DNA of 64,000 nt from Arabiibacter massiliensis (lineage in GTDB: Bacteria; Actinomycetota; Coriobacteriia; Coriobacteriales; Eggerthellaceae). The position numbers and the translations under genes are program-made. Below the pieces are notes generated by a model that worked only from the letters and a program-made list of their open reading frames with translations, did no database searches and had not been told where the DNA came from. The stretch is taken from NCBI RefSeq assembly GCF_900169505.1, contig NZ_LT827021.1, positions 682,001 to 746,000 of the forward strand, written 5' to 3'. Shown here piece after piece: positions 8,902-17,674 of the stretch. Positions within the stretch are counted from its first letter, which is position 1, and every line of letters starts with the position of its first letter.

Positions 8902-10395
8902 TCATCGCCGCGAGAGCGAGCGCAGCGTGCGCTCCCCCAGGTCGATGAGCTGCTGGCGGCCGTGCGTGCCCGTTTTCGAATAGATGCGCCGCAGGTGCGT
9001 CTCCACCGTGCTCTTGGAGATGAACAGCTCCGCGGCGATGCGCTCCCCCGTGCGCCCCTTGAGCGCGAGCGGCAGCACCTCGCCCTCGCGCTTGGACAGC
9101 CCGAACTCGCAGGCGATGGCCGCGCACGCGTCGTCGAAGCGATCGGCCTCGCGCACGATCACCGACAGCGCCCGGAAGTCGCGCTCGGTGAACAGGAACA
9201 GGTAGGCGAACAGCGCCGCCAGCCCGGCGAACGCAGCGACGGCGTAGGGCGCCTGGCCCTGCGGCTCGAGAAGCTCGATGCCGTTGCCGAGCACGATGCC
9301 CGCGAGCTCCCCCGCGTAGAGCGCCGCGAACCCGCGGGCGAACGACAGCGCCGCGTCCTGCCCGGTGATCTTCGCCATGACCAGGAACAGCGAAACCAGC
9401 ACGCAGGTGAGGCCCAGATAGCCCGCGAGCACGATGGCCTCGCCCGGTACGCCGAACGCGCCGAGCACCGGCACGAACAGGAAGCCCGCCATCATCACGA
9501 GGATGGCCAGGCGGTACACGCCGTCAAGGGGCCCTTCCGCGTCCGCCTCGCCCACCTCCGCGCCGCCCGAGAGCCCGCCTGCGAGCAGCTGCAGGGCCGC
9601 GAGGCAGAACACCACGAGCAGAAGCAGCGTCGCCGCGAAGGCGGGCGTCGAGGCCATGCCGGGATCCGACCCGAACGTCTCCATGAATCCGGCGGCCAGG
9701 CCGTAGAGCACGGTGCCGGCGATGATCTTCTTCGAGAGCCGCGCCGTCTCGGCCCGCTGCTCGCGCGTGGCCACGAGGTCGCCGAGCCTGAGGACGCCCG
9801 AGCCCTCCGCGCGCTCCCCGCGGCCGGGCGCGACGGCCGAGACGAGCCCGCGCAGGGCGAGCGCGCTGCCGAGGGGCAGGAGCTTGAGCGCGGCGAGGGC
9901 CCCGGGCACGGGGATGGCCGCGACGGCCAGGCAGATGGCGGCCGCCACGCCGGAGGCCACGAGCACCTCGGGCACGGAGCGCTCGACCGGCCGCCCCCCG
10001 AGCGCGCGGCCCCACGCCGCCAGCATGAGCCCCGCGGGCACGCCCACGAGCAGGCTCTCCACCACGATGGCCCCCGCCGCAGCCCCGGCGCCGGCCAGGG
10101 AGGGCACGAGCGAGCCGAGCACGAGCAGCCCCGCGTAGCACCACAGAAGCGGCCGGGCCAGAAGCGCATCGCGGGCGCGGGGCGAGGCCGCGCGCAGAAG
10201 CGCGAAGGACAGCAGCATGCACGAAAGCGCGCCCAAAAGGTCGGCGCGCTCGAACGCGAAGGCACCCGCCCCCACCGCGCGGTTCTGCCCCAGGTAGAAC
10301 AGCGAGAAGACGAACCCCTGGTTGCAGGCGAACCCGAGGATCACCCGCAGGGCCCCCTCCTCGCGAAAGCTTCCGGCGCGCAAGCCGAACGGCAC
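8902..10395 (-). CDS. LuxR-family regulator with a polytopic membrane N-terminus
   Basis: A 497-residue protein. Residues 1-420 hold roughly twelve hydrophobic segments; residues about 430-497 form a LuxR/GerE helix-turn-helix (LSKREGEVLPLALKGRTGERIAAELFISKSTVETHLRRIYSKTG, read in two parts). This architecture is expanded in Eggerthella and relatives; targets and signals are mostly unknown. The start is taken as GTG at 10393-10395 because GGGGGAAGGAG lies seven bases upstream. An ATG 28 codons earlier would add a poorly conserved basic leader. The signal is probably sensed in the membrane domain (inference). Confidence 0.85.
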   Translation of the reverse strand: MPFGLRAGSFREEGALRVILGFACNQGFVFSLFYLGQNRAVGAGAFAFERADLLGALSCMLLSFALLRAASPRARDALLARPLLWCYAGLLVLGSLVPSLAGAGAAAGAIVVESLLVGVPAGLMLAAWGRALGGRPVERSVPEVLVASGVAAAICLAVAAIPVPGALAALKLLPLGSALALRGLVSAVAPGRGERAEGSGVLRLGDLVATREQRAETARLSKKIIAGTVLYGLAAGFMETFGSDPGMASTPAFAATLLLLVVFCLAALQLLAGGLSGGAEVGEADAEGPLDGVYRLAILVMMAGFLFVPVLGAFGVPGEAIVLAGYLGLTCVLVSLFLVMAKITGQDAALSFARGFAALYAGELAGIVLGNGIELLEPQGQAPYAVAAFAGLAALFAYLFLFTERDFRALSVIVREADRFDDACAAIACEFGLSKREGEVLPLALKGRTGERIAAELFISKSTVETHLRRIYSKTGTHGRQQLIDLGERTLRSLSRR

Positions 10396-10512
10396 GGGCC
10401 GCTCCTTCCCCCTCGATCGATTCGTCGTCGACGGCCGCCACGCGCGGCCGCCTCCATGATACCCGAAGCGCCGCCGCACCCGGGCCGATGCGCGCCCATC
10501 TCCCCCAAAAGC

Positions 10513-10548
10513 GCAACCGCCCCCGGCAGGCGTGCCGGGGGCGGTTGC
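10513..10548 (-). terminator. Rho-independent terminator of tatA
   Basis: Perfect 16-base arms (10513-10528 and 10533-10548) around GGCG, followed on the minus strand by a run of four Ts. It lies 52 bases past the tatA stop and upstream of the LuxR gene. Confidence 0.8.
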
Positions 10549-10600
10549 GGGCGCGGGGAGGGAAGGGGTCGCGCCTGGAATAGAGGGAAGGGCTGGATGG

Positions 10601-10867
10601 TTAGGCGGTCTGCTCGGCCTTCTTGGCCACCTTGACCGTCTTCTTGGGGGCAGCGCGGACGGGCTCGGGCTCGTCCTCGTCCTCGACGTCCTCGACGGCC
10701 AGCTCCATGGCCTCCTCGGCCTTGTCGGAGCCCAGGCCCTCGCGCAGGTTCCGCACGGTCTTGCCGAGCGACGCGCCGAGCTTCGGAAGGTTCTTGGGGC
10801 CGAAGATGAGCAGGATCACGGCGAGGATGATGAGGAGCTCGGGAACTCCCATGCCTAACAGTTTCAT
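10601..10867 (-). CDS. tatA: Sec-independent protein translocase TatA/TatE-type subunit
   Basis: An 88-residue protein. It has a short N-terminal helix (GVPELLIILAVILLIFGP), the conserved FGPKNLPKLGASLGK amphipathic stretch and an acidic then lysine-rich tail, the standard TatA layout. TatA oligomers form the pore for folded twin-arginine proteins. A clear client here is the formate dehydrogenase catalytic subunit, whose leader carries SRRGFFK. ATG at 10865-10867 is preceded by GGAGG six bases away; the longer in-frame extension upstream is not supported. tatC was not seen in the window. About 175 bases upstream hold no gene. Confidence 0.93.
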   Translation of the reverse strand: MKLLGMGVPELLIILAVILLIFGPKNLPKLGASLGKTVRNLREGLGSDKAEEAMELAVEDVEDEDEPEPVRAAPKKTVKVAKKAEQTA

Positions 10868-11042
10868 GTGCGCCTCCGTAAAGGTTCCGGGCAGTATCCC
10901 TCGTCGGGAGCCGCCGCTTTTCAACGTGGGCACATCATCGCTCGCCGCCGGCCGCCTGGCTATCGTGCAGACGCATGATTTTTCGCGGCCCCGCCTTTTC
11001 CTCCTTGTCGTGCAAACGGGGTATGAAATGCGTCTTGCCTGT

Positions 11043-12446
11043 TCACAGCTCTTCGGCCGCGTAGCCTCCCGCAAGGTGCCCCATCACGCTCGCCATCATG
11101 AGCCCGCGCGTCCAGCCGCTCGAGTCGCCCAGGCAGCGCAGGTTGCGCACGCTCGTCTCGAAGCGCGCGTCCATCTTCACTCGGTTGCTGTAGAACTTGA
11201 GCTCCGGCGCGTAGAGCAGCGTCTCGGGCGATGCGAAGCCCGGCACCACCTCGTCCACGGCCAGGATGAAGTTGATGATGTTGGTCATCGCGCGGTAGGG
11301 CATGGCGGCCGTGATGTCGCCGGCCACGGCGTCGGGCAGCGTGGGCACGACGTTGCCCCGGTCGAGCTCCTTCTTCCACGTGCGCTTGCCGTCCAGGATG
11401 TCGCCGAAGCGCTGCACGAGGATGCTGCCGTCGCCGAGCATGTTGGCGAGCTCCCCCACCTTCTGCGCGTAGGCGATGGGCTGGTCGAAGGGCTCTGAGA
11501 AGTTGTGCGAGCTCAGGATGGCCAGGTTCGTGTTGGGCGACTTGCGGTCCTTGTAGGAGTGGCCGTTCACCACGGCGAGGCCCCCGTCGTAGTTCTCCTG
11601 GCTCACGTAGCCGCCAGGGTTCTGGCAGAACGTGCGCACCTTGTTCTTGAACGGCTTGGGATAGCCGATGAGCTTGCTCTCGTAGAGCACGTCGTTCACC
11701 GTCTGCATGATCTCGTTGCGCACCTCGACGCGCACGCCGATGTCCACCGGTCCCGACGAGTGCGCGATGGCGTGCTCGCGGCACATGCGCTCGAGCCAGT
11801 CGGCGCCGCGCCGGCCGGTGGCCACCACCGTGCGCCGCGCGTGCAGCTCGAAGGGGCCCTCGGGGCCCTCCGCCGCCACGCCGCGGCAGACGTCGCCCTC
11901 CACGAGCACCTGCGTGCACTGGGTGCGGAAGCGCACGTCGACGCCCGATTCCACCAGGTGCCGCTCGATGCGGGCATAGAGGTCGCGGGCGCGCTCGGTG
12001 CCCAGGTGTCGCAGGGGGCAGTCCACCAGCTTGAGGCCCGCCTTGATGGCGCGGCGGCGGATGTCGTCCACCTCGGGGCGCGCGCCGGCGCCCTCCACGC
12101 GCTCGTCGGCGCCGAAGGCCAGGTAGATGCCGTCCACCTCGCCGATGGCCGTGCGCGCCGCATCCGCGCCGATGAGGTCGGGCAGATCGCCGCCCACTTC
12201 GGGCGAGAGCGACAGCTTGCCGTCCGAGAACGCGCCCGCGCCGGAGAATCCGGTGGTGATGCGGCACGGCTCGCAGCCCACGCACCGGCCGACCGAGAGC
12301 TTCGGGCAGGAGCGCTCCTCCACGGCCAGCCCCTTGTCGAGCATCGTGATGCGCCCCGGGAAGCCCCGCCTCACCAGCTCGAGCGCGCAGAAGATGCCCG
12401 CGGGCCCCGCTCCTACGATGACGATGTCAGTCTCCTGTGCGCCCAT
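11043..12446 (-). CDS. FAD-dependent dehydrogenase, COG2509-like
   Basis: A 467-residue flavoprotein. An N-terminal dinucleotide-binding motif (VIVGAGPAGIFCALEL) is followed by a cysteine-containing stretch CPKLSVGRCVGCEPCRITTG, the FSGAGAFSDGKLSL block and a C-terminal FAD-contact region CLGDSSGWTRGLMMA. This order is seen in uncharacterised FAD-dependent dehydrogenases related to BaiN/HI0933 proteins. Substrate is unknown; the CxxCxxC cysteines could be redox active or bind a cluster (inference). The ATG at 12444-12446 has AAGGAGG just upstream; a 44-codon upstream extension is unsupported. Confidence 0.75.
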   Translation of the reverse strand: MGAQETDIVIVGAGPAGIFCALELVRRGFPGRITMLDKGLAVEERSCPKLSVGRCVGCEPCRITTGFSGAGAFSDGKLSLSPEVGGDLPDLIGADAARTAIGEVDGIYLAFGADERVEGAGARPEVDDIRRRAIKAGLKLVDCPLRHLGTERARDLYARIERHLVESGVDVRFRTQCTQVLVEGDVCRGVAAEGPEGPFELHARRTVVATGRRGADWLERMCREHAIAHSSGPVDIGVRVEVRNEIMQTVNDVLYESKLIGYPKPFKNKVRTFCQNPGGYVSQENYDGGLAVVNGHSYKDRKSPNTNLAILSSHNFSEPFDQPIAYAQKVGELANMLGDGSILVQRFGDILDGKRTWKKELDRGNVVPTLPDAVAGDITAAMPYRAMTNIINFILAVDEVVPGFASPETLLYAPELKFYSNRVKMDARFETSVRNLRCLGDSSGWTRGLMMASVMGHLAGGYAAEEL

Positions 12447-12573
12447 GCGCGCCTCCTTGCCGTGTCGCCGCCCGCGCCGATGCGGGCCGATGCCATTGTA
12501 GCGCAAGCCCGCGTCAGAGATCCCTCTTGGCATGCAACGGCCAGCCCCCTGCACATGAATCCGGGCTGTATGA

Positions 12574-12721
12574 CGCAAAAACCCCCGACGTGAAAGGCCT
12601 GGAGGCGGAAAAGGACGGGCGTCGGCTCCTTGGGAAGGGAGAGCCTTCGCGTTTCCCCAGGTCAGGAAAAACCCAGCTTCCGCAGCGCCCCTCCGATCCT
12701 TTCACGTCGGGGATTTTCGTG
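12574..12721. repeat. 148-bp fold-back element, copy 1
   Basis: Two 24-base terminal inverted repeats (12574-12597 and 12698-12721) match at 21 of 24 positions and share the core CCCCGACGTGAAAGG. The element is 148 bp, the same as the copy at 13947-14094, while the interiors differ. It starts 11 bases beyond the stop of the nuclease-like gene. It could be a MITE-like insertion or a large terminator hairpin. No transposase lies nearby. Confidence 0.7.
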
Positions 12722-12731
12722 TCGCGAGAGC

Positions 12732-13739
12732 TCAAAAGGCGTGCAGTGCGAGGTCGTCGTAGCCTACCGGAAGCCCGAGCTGCCTCCGAAGCTTGAGCTT
12801 GCGCGCGTGGTAGTGGGAAACCCTCACCGGCGAGCGCTTGCCGAGGTGCCGCCGGATCGTCTCGGCTATGGCGTCGGTGGCCGCCATGCTGTCCAGCTCG
12901 TCGTTCGTGACGCCGATGACGGTCCATCCCATGGAGGCAAGCGCGTTCGCACGCCGCGAGTCGGAGATGCGCATCTTCTCGCCTTCGTGGCGCTCCCGGC
13001 TCTGGTACTCTACGTCGAGCTTCGCCTCGGGCCAGCACAAATCGCAGCGGAAGCTCGACTTGCCGGTGAGAGCCCGCGCAGCAGGGCTCGCCATCACCTC
13101 GAAGTTCATGTGGGGAATTCCCAAACCGTAGCCGCCGCGCATCATGGGCAGGCCGAGCACGAGGGCCTTCTTGGTCTCCCGGGCCGAGGCGGAGCCGTCG
13201 GCCGCGTAGCGCAGGATGCCCGCCATCTTCCCCGAGCCGCGAAGCGACGGGTTGCGCGCTACGAATTCTTCGAGACCCTTAACCGAAGCGAGGGAAGGCA
13301 CCTGGTAGGCGGGAGGGACGCCGGTCCTTTTGGTTTGGTACGAGCCGCACGCTTCGAAGACGAGCTGCAGAAGATCGATGGCGTCCATAGTCTGGGCCGC
13401 ATGCACGAGGGCGAGCGCGGCTGAGCCCGTGAGCACGCCGGGAGCGAGCCGATAAAGCGCGCGGCCTTGCAGCGCCAACGAGCACACGTGCGCCGCGGCG
13501 GTTCTCGGATAGCACCGCTTCGCAGCGTCGGCGACGAGGATGTGGACGGGACGCTCGATGAGGATGCCGGGATGCATCGCTTCGAGCCGCTCGACAACCT
13601 CTCCAAGGTCTGAGGCGGTGGGCGCGCTGGCCGGCAGCGCGTGCGATCCTCGACGCAACAAGGTGCGGGCGGCCGGATCCGCCGTGCGCAGGATTTGAAG
13701 CGCGGTCCGATGCCCGAAGCACGCCGTCGGCGCGCTCAT
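12732..13739 (-). CDS. Uncharacterised protein with a nuclease-like C-terminus
   Basis: A 335-residue soluble protein not assigned to a named family. The last 110 residues contain FRCDLCWPEAKLDVEYQS followed by EGEKMRISDSRRANALASMGW. An aspartate, then ExQ, then a basic helix and a predicted strand resemble Vsr/DUF559-type PD-(D/E)XK nuclease folds. The N-terminal part (about 1-200) is alanine- and leucine-rich with no recognised motif. Start at 13737-13739 has AGGGG upstream. The gene is bracketed by two 148-bp inverted-repeat elements, which suggests mobility or shared terminators. Nuclease activity is inference. Confidence 0.65.
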   Translation of the reverse strand: MSAPTACFGHRTALQILRTADPAARTLLRRGSHALPASAPTASDLGEVVERLEAMHPGILIERPVHILVADAAKRCYPRTAAAHVCSLALQGRALYRLAPGVLTGSAALALVHAAQTMDAIDLLQLVFEACGSYQTKRTGVPPAYQVPSLASVKGLEEFVARNPSLRGSGKMAGILRYAADGSASARETKKALVLGLPMMRGGYGLGIPHMNFEVMASPAARALTGKSSFRCDLCWPEAKLDVEYQSRERHEGEKMRISDSRRANALASMGWTVIGVTNDELDSMAATDAIAETIRRHLGKRSPVRVSHYHARKLKLRRQLGLPVGYDDLALHAF

Positions 13740-13946
13740 GCGAATCGCCCCTGGCTGCGCGCGTTGAAATCAGGTTGATAGACGAACGAAGGCATAAGAC
13801 CCCCTTTGAGCCCTGGGCTTCAGAGGATCTTGCGAGCGTGGGAGGGGAAACGCGGGCACGGTTTCCACAATGGGCCGCTTCGGGGAAGGGCGCTCGCACT
13901 GACTCTTCGTTGCCGTCATTCTAGCACGCGAAATCAGCTCCGCCAA

Positions 13947-14094
13947 CACGAAAACCCCCGACGTGAAAGCTCCGGGGGTGTTTCGAGCCGCCTTCGTCGC
14001 CGCGTTTCCCTGCACGCCTCGGCGTTTGCCCAGCTCGCCGTTTTCACGGTCGCCGGAGCCTACTCGAAATCCTTTCACGTCGAGGATTTTCGTG
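13947..14094. repeat. 148-bp fold-back element, copy 2
   Basis: Terminal inverted repeats of 24 bases (13947-13970 and 14071-14094) share the core CGACGTGAAAG with the copy at 12574-12721. Ends match at about 21 of 24 positions. It lies 34 bases past the fdhD stop. Between it and the nuclease-like gene (13740-13946) I see no gene. Confidence 0.7.
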
Positions 14095-14128
14095 CAGAGG
14101 CGGCCCGATTCGCGTGCAGCGCGGCGCG

Positions 14129-14878
14129 TCAGCCGGCGATGCGCTCGGGGCAGGAGAGCACGCGCAGGGCGCCCTCGCGGCAGTGGGACACGAGGGTGAC
14201 GCCGAGCGCGGCGGCGCGCCGTGCCGCCTCGTCGGTGGCGGACTTGCGGCTCACCAGCACGGGGCAGCCCGCGCGGTGCGCCTTGAGGGCCATCTCGCAG
14301 CTGATGCGCCCGGTGATGAACAGGGCCTTGTCGCGCACGTCCACGCGGTCGAGCCACGCCTGGCCGACGAGCTTGTCCATGGCGTTGTGCCGCCCGATGT
14401 CCTCGCGCACGAGCAGAAGCCCGCCCTCCCCCGACGCGGCCAGGCCGCAGCCGTGCACGCACTCGCCGGTGTTGCGGCGCGGGCTGCGCTCGCAGAGCTC
14501 CTCCATGCACGAGAGCAGCGCGTCGGCGTCGAACACGGCATCCGTCTCGAGCCGCGCAGGCTCCCCCACGCGTGCGGCCGAAAGCAGCGCCGACTGGGCG
14601 CAGCCGGCCGAGGTCACGCGGTGCAGCGGCACGTAGCCCGTCTCGGCCCGCTCGCCGGAAGCCACGCGCACCTCGGAGCGCTCGGAGTCGGCCTCCACGT
14701 GCACGAGGCTCTCGCGGTCGGCGATGAGCCCCTCGGACAAGAGGTAGCCCACCGCGAGCTCGGCCAGCCCGTAGGGGCTGCCCTGGCTCACGGCCACGGG
14801 AACGTCGTTCAGGAAGATGCGGATGGGCCGCTCGGCCGTCTCGGCCGGCGCGGGCGCGCAGAACTCGACGCGGGCCAT
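14129..14878 (-). CDS. fdhD: FdhD sulfur carrier for formate dehydrogenase maturation
   Basis: A 249-residue protein with family blocks EGLI near the N-terminal third, VTSAGCAQSALL (the cysteine loop), GECVHGCGLA, EDIGRHNAMDKLVG and GRISCEMALKAHRAG. FdhD takes sulfur from the IscS desulfurase and sulfurates the molybdenum cofactor that is inserted into formate dehydrogenase. Only one cysteine is visible in the loop that has CxxC in E. coli. The gene starts five bases after the fdhE stop and shares the strand with the formate dehydrogenase genes, fitting a maturation role. Confidence 0.9.
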   Translation of the reverse strand: MARVEFCAPAPAETAERPIRIFLNDVPVAVSQGSPYGLAELAVGYLLSEGLIADRESLVHVEADSERSEVRVASGERAETGYVPLHRVTSAGCAQSALLSAARVGEPARLETDAVFDADALLSCMEELCERSPRRNTGECVHGCGLAASGEGGLLLVREDIGRHNAMDKLVGQAWLDRVDVRDKALFITGRISCEMALKAHRAGCPVLVSRKSATDEAARRAAALGVTLVSHCREGALRVLSCPERIAG

Positions 14879-14883
14879 GGCGC

Positions 14884-15783
14884 TCACCCCTGCGAGGCGC
14901 GGGCGTCGGCCGCCGCGCGGCGGTAGGCCACGAGGTCGAGCTTGGCCATGACCACGTCCTCCACCTCGTAGGCGAAGGGCGCGAGGGCGTCCTGCTGGTA
15001 GACCGTGCGCACGTAGCCGCCGCACTCGTCGCACGTGGCCAGGCGGTGCGCCTCGTCGCCCTCCAGATTGAAGTAGTGCAGGTGCCCCTGGTTCTGCGTG
15101 CCGCAGCGGCCGCAGCGCACGCGCTCGAACGGCCACGCGCTGCCGCACTGCGCGCACCACAGCTCCTTGCCGCCGCCCTGCGCCACGTCGGCCGCGCCTA
15201 CGCGGGCGAGCGCGGCGGGGGCTCCGCAGACGGGGCAGCGCACGGGCTTGGGGTCGTTCGCGCACGCCTTCTCGCGCGCGGCGGCCACGGAGGCGGCCGC
15301 GCCGTCGAGGAGCGCCCGCAACGCGAGCGTGGCGGCCATCGCGCCCACCTGCGCCGCGTCATCTGACATGCCGTCGTCGGCGAGCAGCCCCTCGAAGGCC
15401 TCCACGTAGGCCGCCGGGTCGCCGCCGGCCAGCTCGAGCGGGCTCGCGGCCACGATGCGATCCCACTTCGTGCGCGCGAGCGCCTCGTTCACCGAGTCGG
15501 CGAAGCCGCCGTGCTCGGCCAGCACGCCTGCCAGCGCCTCGAGGGCCCCCGCGAGCGCGTCGGCCCCGACGGCGACGGGCGCATGCGCGAGCACGGCCTC
15601 GCCCGCGCGGCCCCAGGCCCGCAGGTCGTCGTCGGCGGGCACGTCGTAGGCGGGTGCGGACTCGCGGGCCGCGGCGTCCTGGACGGCCCACAGCTCGCGG
15701 AAGAAGGCGAGCCGCGCGTTGTCCGCGTCGTCGAGCTGCGGGCGGTACGCGGCCAGGGCCGCATCGATTGCTTTGAGGTTCAT
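14884..15783 (-). CDS. fdhE: FdhE formate dehydrogenase accessory protein
   Basis: A 299-residue soluble protein with four CxxC pairs in its C-terminal half: CPVCG, CAQCG, CGRCG and CDECG. These are the rubredoxin-like metal sites of FdhE, which binds the Tat-exported catalytic subunit and supports its maturation. ATG at 15781-15783 (MNLKAID) has AAGGAA upstream. A 60-codon in-frame extension is translated REP sequence and was rejected. It is separated from the fdnI stop by a terminator-like hairpin and a REP block, so it may have its own promoter or depend on read-through. Confidence 0.9.
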   Translation of the reverse strand: MNLKAIDAALAAYRPQLDDADNARLAFFRELWAVQDAAARESAPAYDVPADDDLRAWGRAGEAVLAHAPVAVGADALAGALEALAGVLAEHGGFADSVNEALARTKWDRIVAASPLELAGGDPAAYVEAFEGLLADDGMSDDAAQVGAMAATLALRALLDGAAASVAAAREKACANDPKPVRCPVCGAPAALARVGAADVAQGGGKELWCAQCGSAWPFERVRCGRCGTQNQGHLHYFNLEGDEAHRLATCDECGGYVRTVYQQDALAPFAYEVEDVVMAKLDLVAYRRAAADARASQG

Positions 15784-15807
15784 GGGCGTTCCTTCTCGTA
15801 GGTCGTT

Positions 15808-15930
15808 TGTCATCCTGGGCGGAGGCCGTGGGCTTTCCGGCTGGCGCCGCGGGGGATCCTTCGACTCCGCGCTGCGCGCTCCGCTCAGGATGACAAAAGG
15901 TGGTCGCTGCGCGCTCCGCTCAGGATGACA
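15808..15930. repeat. REP-like repeat block between fdnI and fdhE
   Basis: Contains TCATCCTG...GATCCTTCGACTC and two direct copies of the reverse core CGCTCCGCTCAGGATGACAAA. The same family appears at 21932-22141, 34774-34863, 39238-39300 and 45229-45352. Confidence 0.75.
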
Positions 15931-15931
15931 A

Positions 15932-15966
15932 ACCGTGCGCCCCGCCACCGCGGCGGGGCGCACGGT
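15932..15966 (-). terminator. Hairpin terminator after fdnI
   Basis: Perfect 15-base arms (ACCGTGCGCCCCGCC and its complement) around five bases, followed on the minus strand by TTTG. It lies nine bases past the fdnI stop and probably ends the fdnGHI transcript. Confidence 0.75.
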
Positions 15967-15974
15967 CGTCTCTC

Positions 15975-16739
15975 TTACTTCTTCTTCTCGATCACGTGCT
16001 CGCCGGTGGCGATCTCCTCGCGGGCCCAGTGGCCCCAGTGGTACAGAGCGTCGGACTCGGAGACGGTGCCGTCGCCGAACATGAGCTTGTACGTGCCGCG
16101 GTAGGGCTGGAAGATGCCCGCGCCCAGGAAGATGTGCGCGAGCGCGAACACCGCGATCAGCAGGAAGCCCACGTCATGCAGGAACAGGAACACGCCCTGC
16201 GCCGCGCCGAAATCGGCCACGGTGGTGCCCAGAAGGAGCAGCACGCCCGTGATGCCCATGAGGCCGCCCGCGAACCACAGCATGCCGTCGGCGAAGCGCT
16301 GACCGCTCTTCACCTCATGCTGGTCGGGCATGTGGATCCACTTGGCCATGAACAGGTACGGGAAGAACAGGATCATCCACTTCTTGTCGTCGGAGTCCCA
16401 CTTCGCGAACAGGTTCTTGAAGATGTGGGCCACGCCCTTCGGCGCCATGATGGCGCTCACGATGGGCACCGCCACGAACACGACGCCCAGCACGCGGTGC
16501 GACATGCGGATGAGCCACACCGTGTCCGGCCCGACCGCCGCGGCCAGCGCCGGCACGAACACGAACAGGCCCGAGATAGCCAGCAGGATGCACGCGATGA
16601 TGGTCACGTCGTGCGTGATGCGGGCCTGCAGCGAATGCCGCTTGATGTAGCGCTCGGCGCCGCCCTTGGCCATCTGCTCCAAGAACGCCTTGTTGTCGGC
16701 GGCCTCCTGGGCCGGCACCTTGACGGGTCCCCTATTCAT
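15975..16739 (-). CDS. fdnI: Formate dehydrogenase gamma subunit, membrane cytochrome b
   Basis: A 254-residue membrane protein with about four transmembrane helices, like FdnI of formate dehydrogenase-N. It begins MNRGPVKVPAQEAA and has YIKRHSLQARITHDVTI, with a histidine at the first helix. Later segments are MSHRVLGVVFVAVP and LHDVGFLLIAVFALAHIFLG, which supply further candidate heme histidines. It carries electrons from the iron-sulfur subunit to menaquinone. It is longer than E. coli FdnI (about 217 residues). The start overlaps the fdnH stop by eight bases and has GGGAGG upstream. Confidence 0.9.
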   Translation of the reverse strand: MNRGPVKVPAQEAADNKAFLEQMAKGGAERYIKRHSLQARITHDVTIIACILLAISGLFVFVPALAAAVGPDTVWLIRMSHRVLGVVFVAVPIVSAIMAPKGVAHIFKNLFAKWDSDDKKWMILFFPYLFMAKWIHMPDQHEVKSGQRFADGMLWFAGGLMGITGVLLLLGTTVADFGAAQGVFLFLHDVGFLLIAVFALAHIFLGAGIFQPYRGTYKLMFGDGTVSESDALYHWGHWAREEIATGEHVIEKKK

Positions 16740-17658
16740 CGCGGCCTCCCTTCTTTCCCGGAAGGTTCTCGAAGATGTGCTCCTTCACCGATTCGTCGTC
16801 CTGGCCGTCGCCGTGCTTCACGACCTCGCCGGTGTCGACGTCGATCGTGTCCTCGGTGGCCGGGTTGTAGGCCAGCTTGTCGCGCTTGTAGCCGAGTCCC
16901 AGGACGAACATGGCGGCGAGGCCCGCCACGGTGACGCCCGTGGCCACCGCCGTGACCGGCTTCATGATCTGCGTGAGGCCGACGATGGGGTTCACCTGCG
17001 GGTTCTCCACCTGGCCATGCGCGGCCACGCCGTGCTTGAGCACCTGGATCACATGCAGGCCGCCCACTTCCTCCTCGCCGAAGAGCGCGGCGTCGGCGTA
17101 GCCCTTGCCCTTGAGGTATTCCACGCGCTCCCGCGCGATGGCCAGCATCTCGTCGCGGTCGCCGAACTTGAGGGCGCCGGGCTGGCAGGTGGTCACGCAC
17201 GCCGGCGCGAGCCCCTGCTCCACGCGGTCCGGGCAGCCGGTGCACTTGTTCATGCGCCCGTTGTCGGCCCGGTAGCGCGGCACGTCGAACGGGCAGGCCG
17301 TCGCGCAGTACTTGCAGCCGATGCACTTGGACTCGTCGATCACCACGAGCCCGGTCTCCTCGTTCTTGGTTATGGCGTTCGGCGGGCAGATCTGCGAGCA
17401 GGGGGCGTCGCCGCAGTGCTGGCACGAGCGGCGCCCGAAGGCCCACATCACGCCCTTGTCGCCGCCGGCCTCCTCGTTGAAGCTGATGAGGAGCCGGGTG
17501 TCGCCGCCGAGGTCCATCGGGCTCTGATACGACCCCGTGAACGGGTTCGCGTTCTTCTCCAAAGGCGACGGCAGGCTGTTCCACGTCTTGCAGGACACCT
17601 GGCAGCCGCGGCACGCCGAGCAGCGGGAGGAGTCGAAGAGTATCGCTTTCTCAGTCAT
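16732..17658 (-). CDS. fdnH: Formate dehydrogenase beta subunit, four [4Fe-4S] ferredoxin
   Basis: A 308-residue protein with four cysteine groups: CSACRGCQVSC, CQHCGDAPCSQIC, CIGCKYCATAC and CTGC...CVTTC. These would hold four [4Fe-4S] clusters. A single helix near residue 230 (IMKPVTAVATGVTVAGLAAMF) anchors it, as in FdnH. It links the molybdenum subunit to the cytochrome. The start at 17656-17658 (MTEKAILF) has GGAGG eight bases upstream; an ATG three codons earlier lies inside that site. It begins 16 bases after the fdnG stop. Confidence 0.93.
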   Translation of the reverse strand: MTEKAILFDSSRCSACRGCQVSCKTWNSLPSPLEKNANPFTGSYQSPMDLGGDTRLLISFNEEAGGDKGVMWAFGRRSCQHCGDAPCSQICPPNAITKNEETGLVVIDESKCIGCKYCATACPFDVPRYRADNGRMNKCTGCPDRVEQGLAPACVTTCQPGALKFGDRDEMLAIARERVEYLKGKGYADAALFGEEEVGGLHVIQVLKHGVAAHGQVENPQVNPIVGLTQIMKPVTAVATGVTVAGLAAMFVLGLGYKRDKLAYNPATEDTIDVDTGEVVKHGDGQDDESVKEHIFENLPGKKGGRDE

Positions 17659-17674
17659 CTTCCGCACCTCCCCT

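Noticed and set aside
15784..15963. A longer N-terminus for FdhE
   Set aside because: The extension is translated REP sequence; the ATG at 15783 has a ribosome site and matches the family start.
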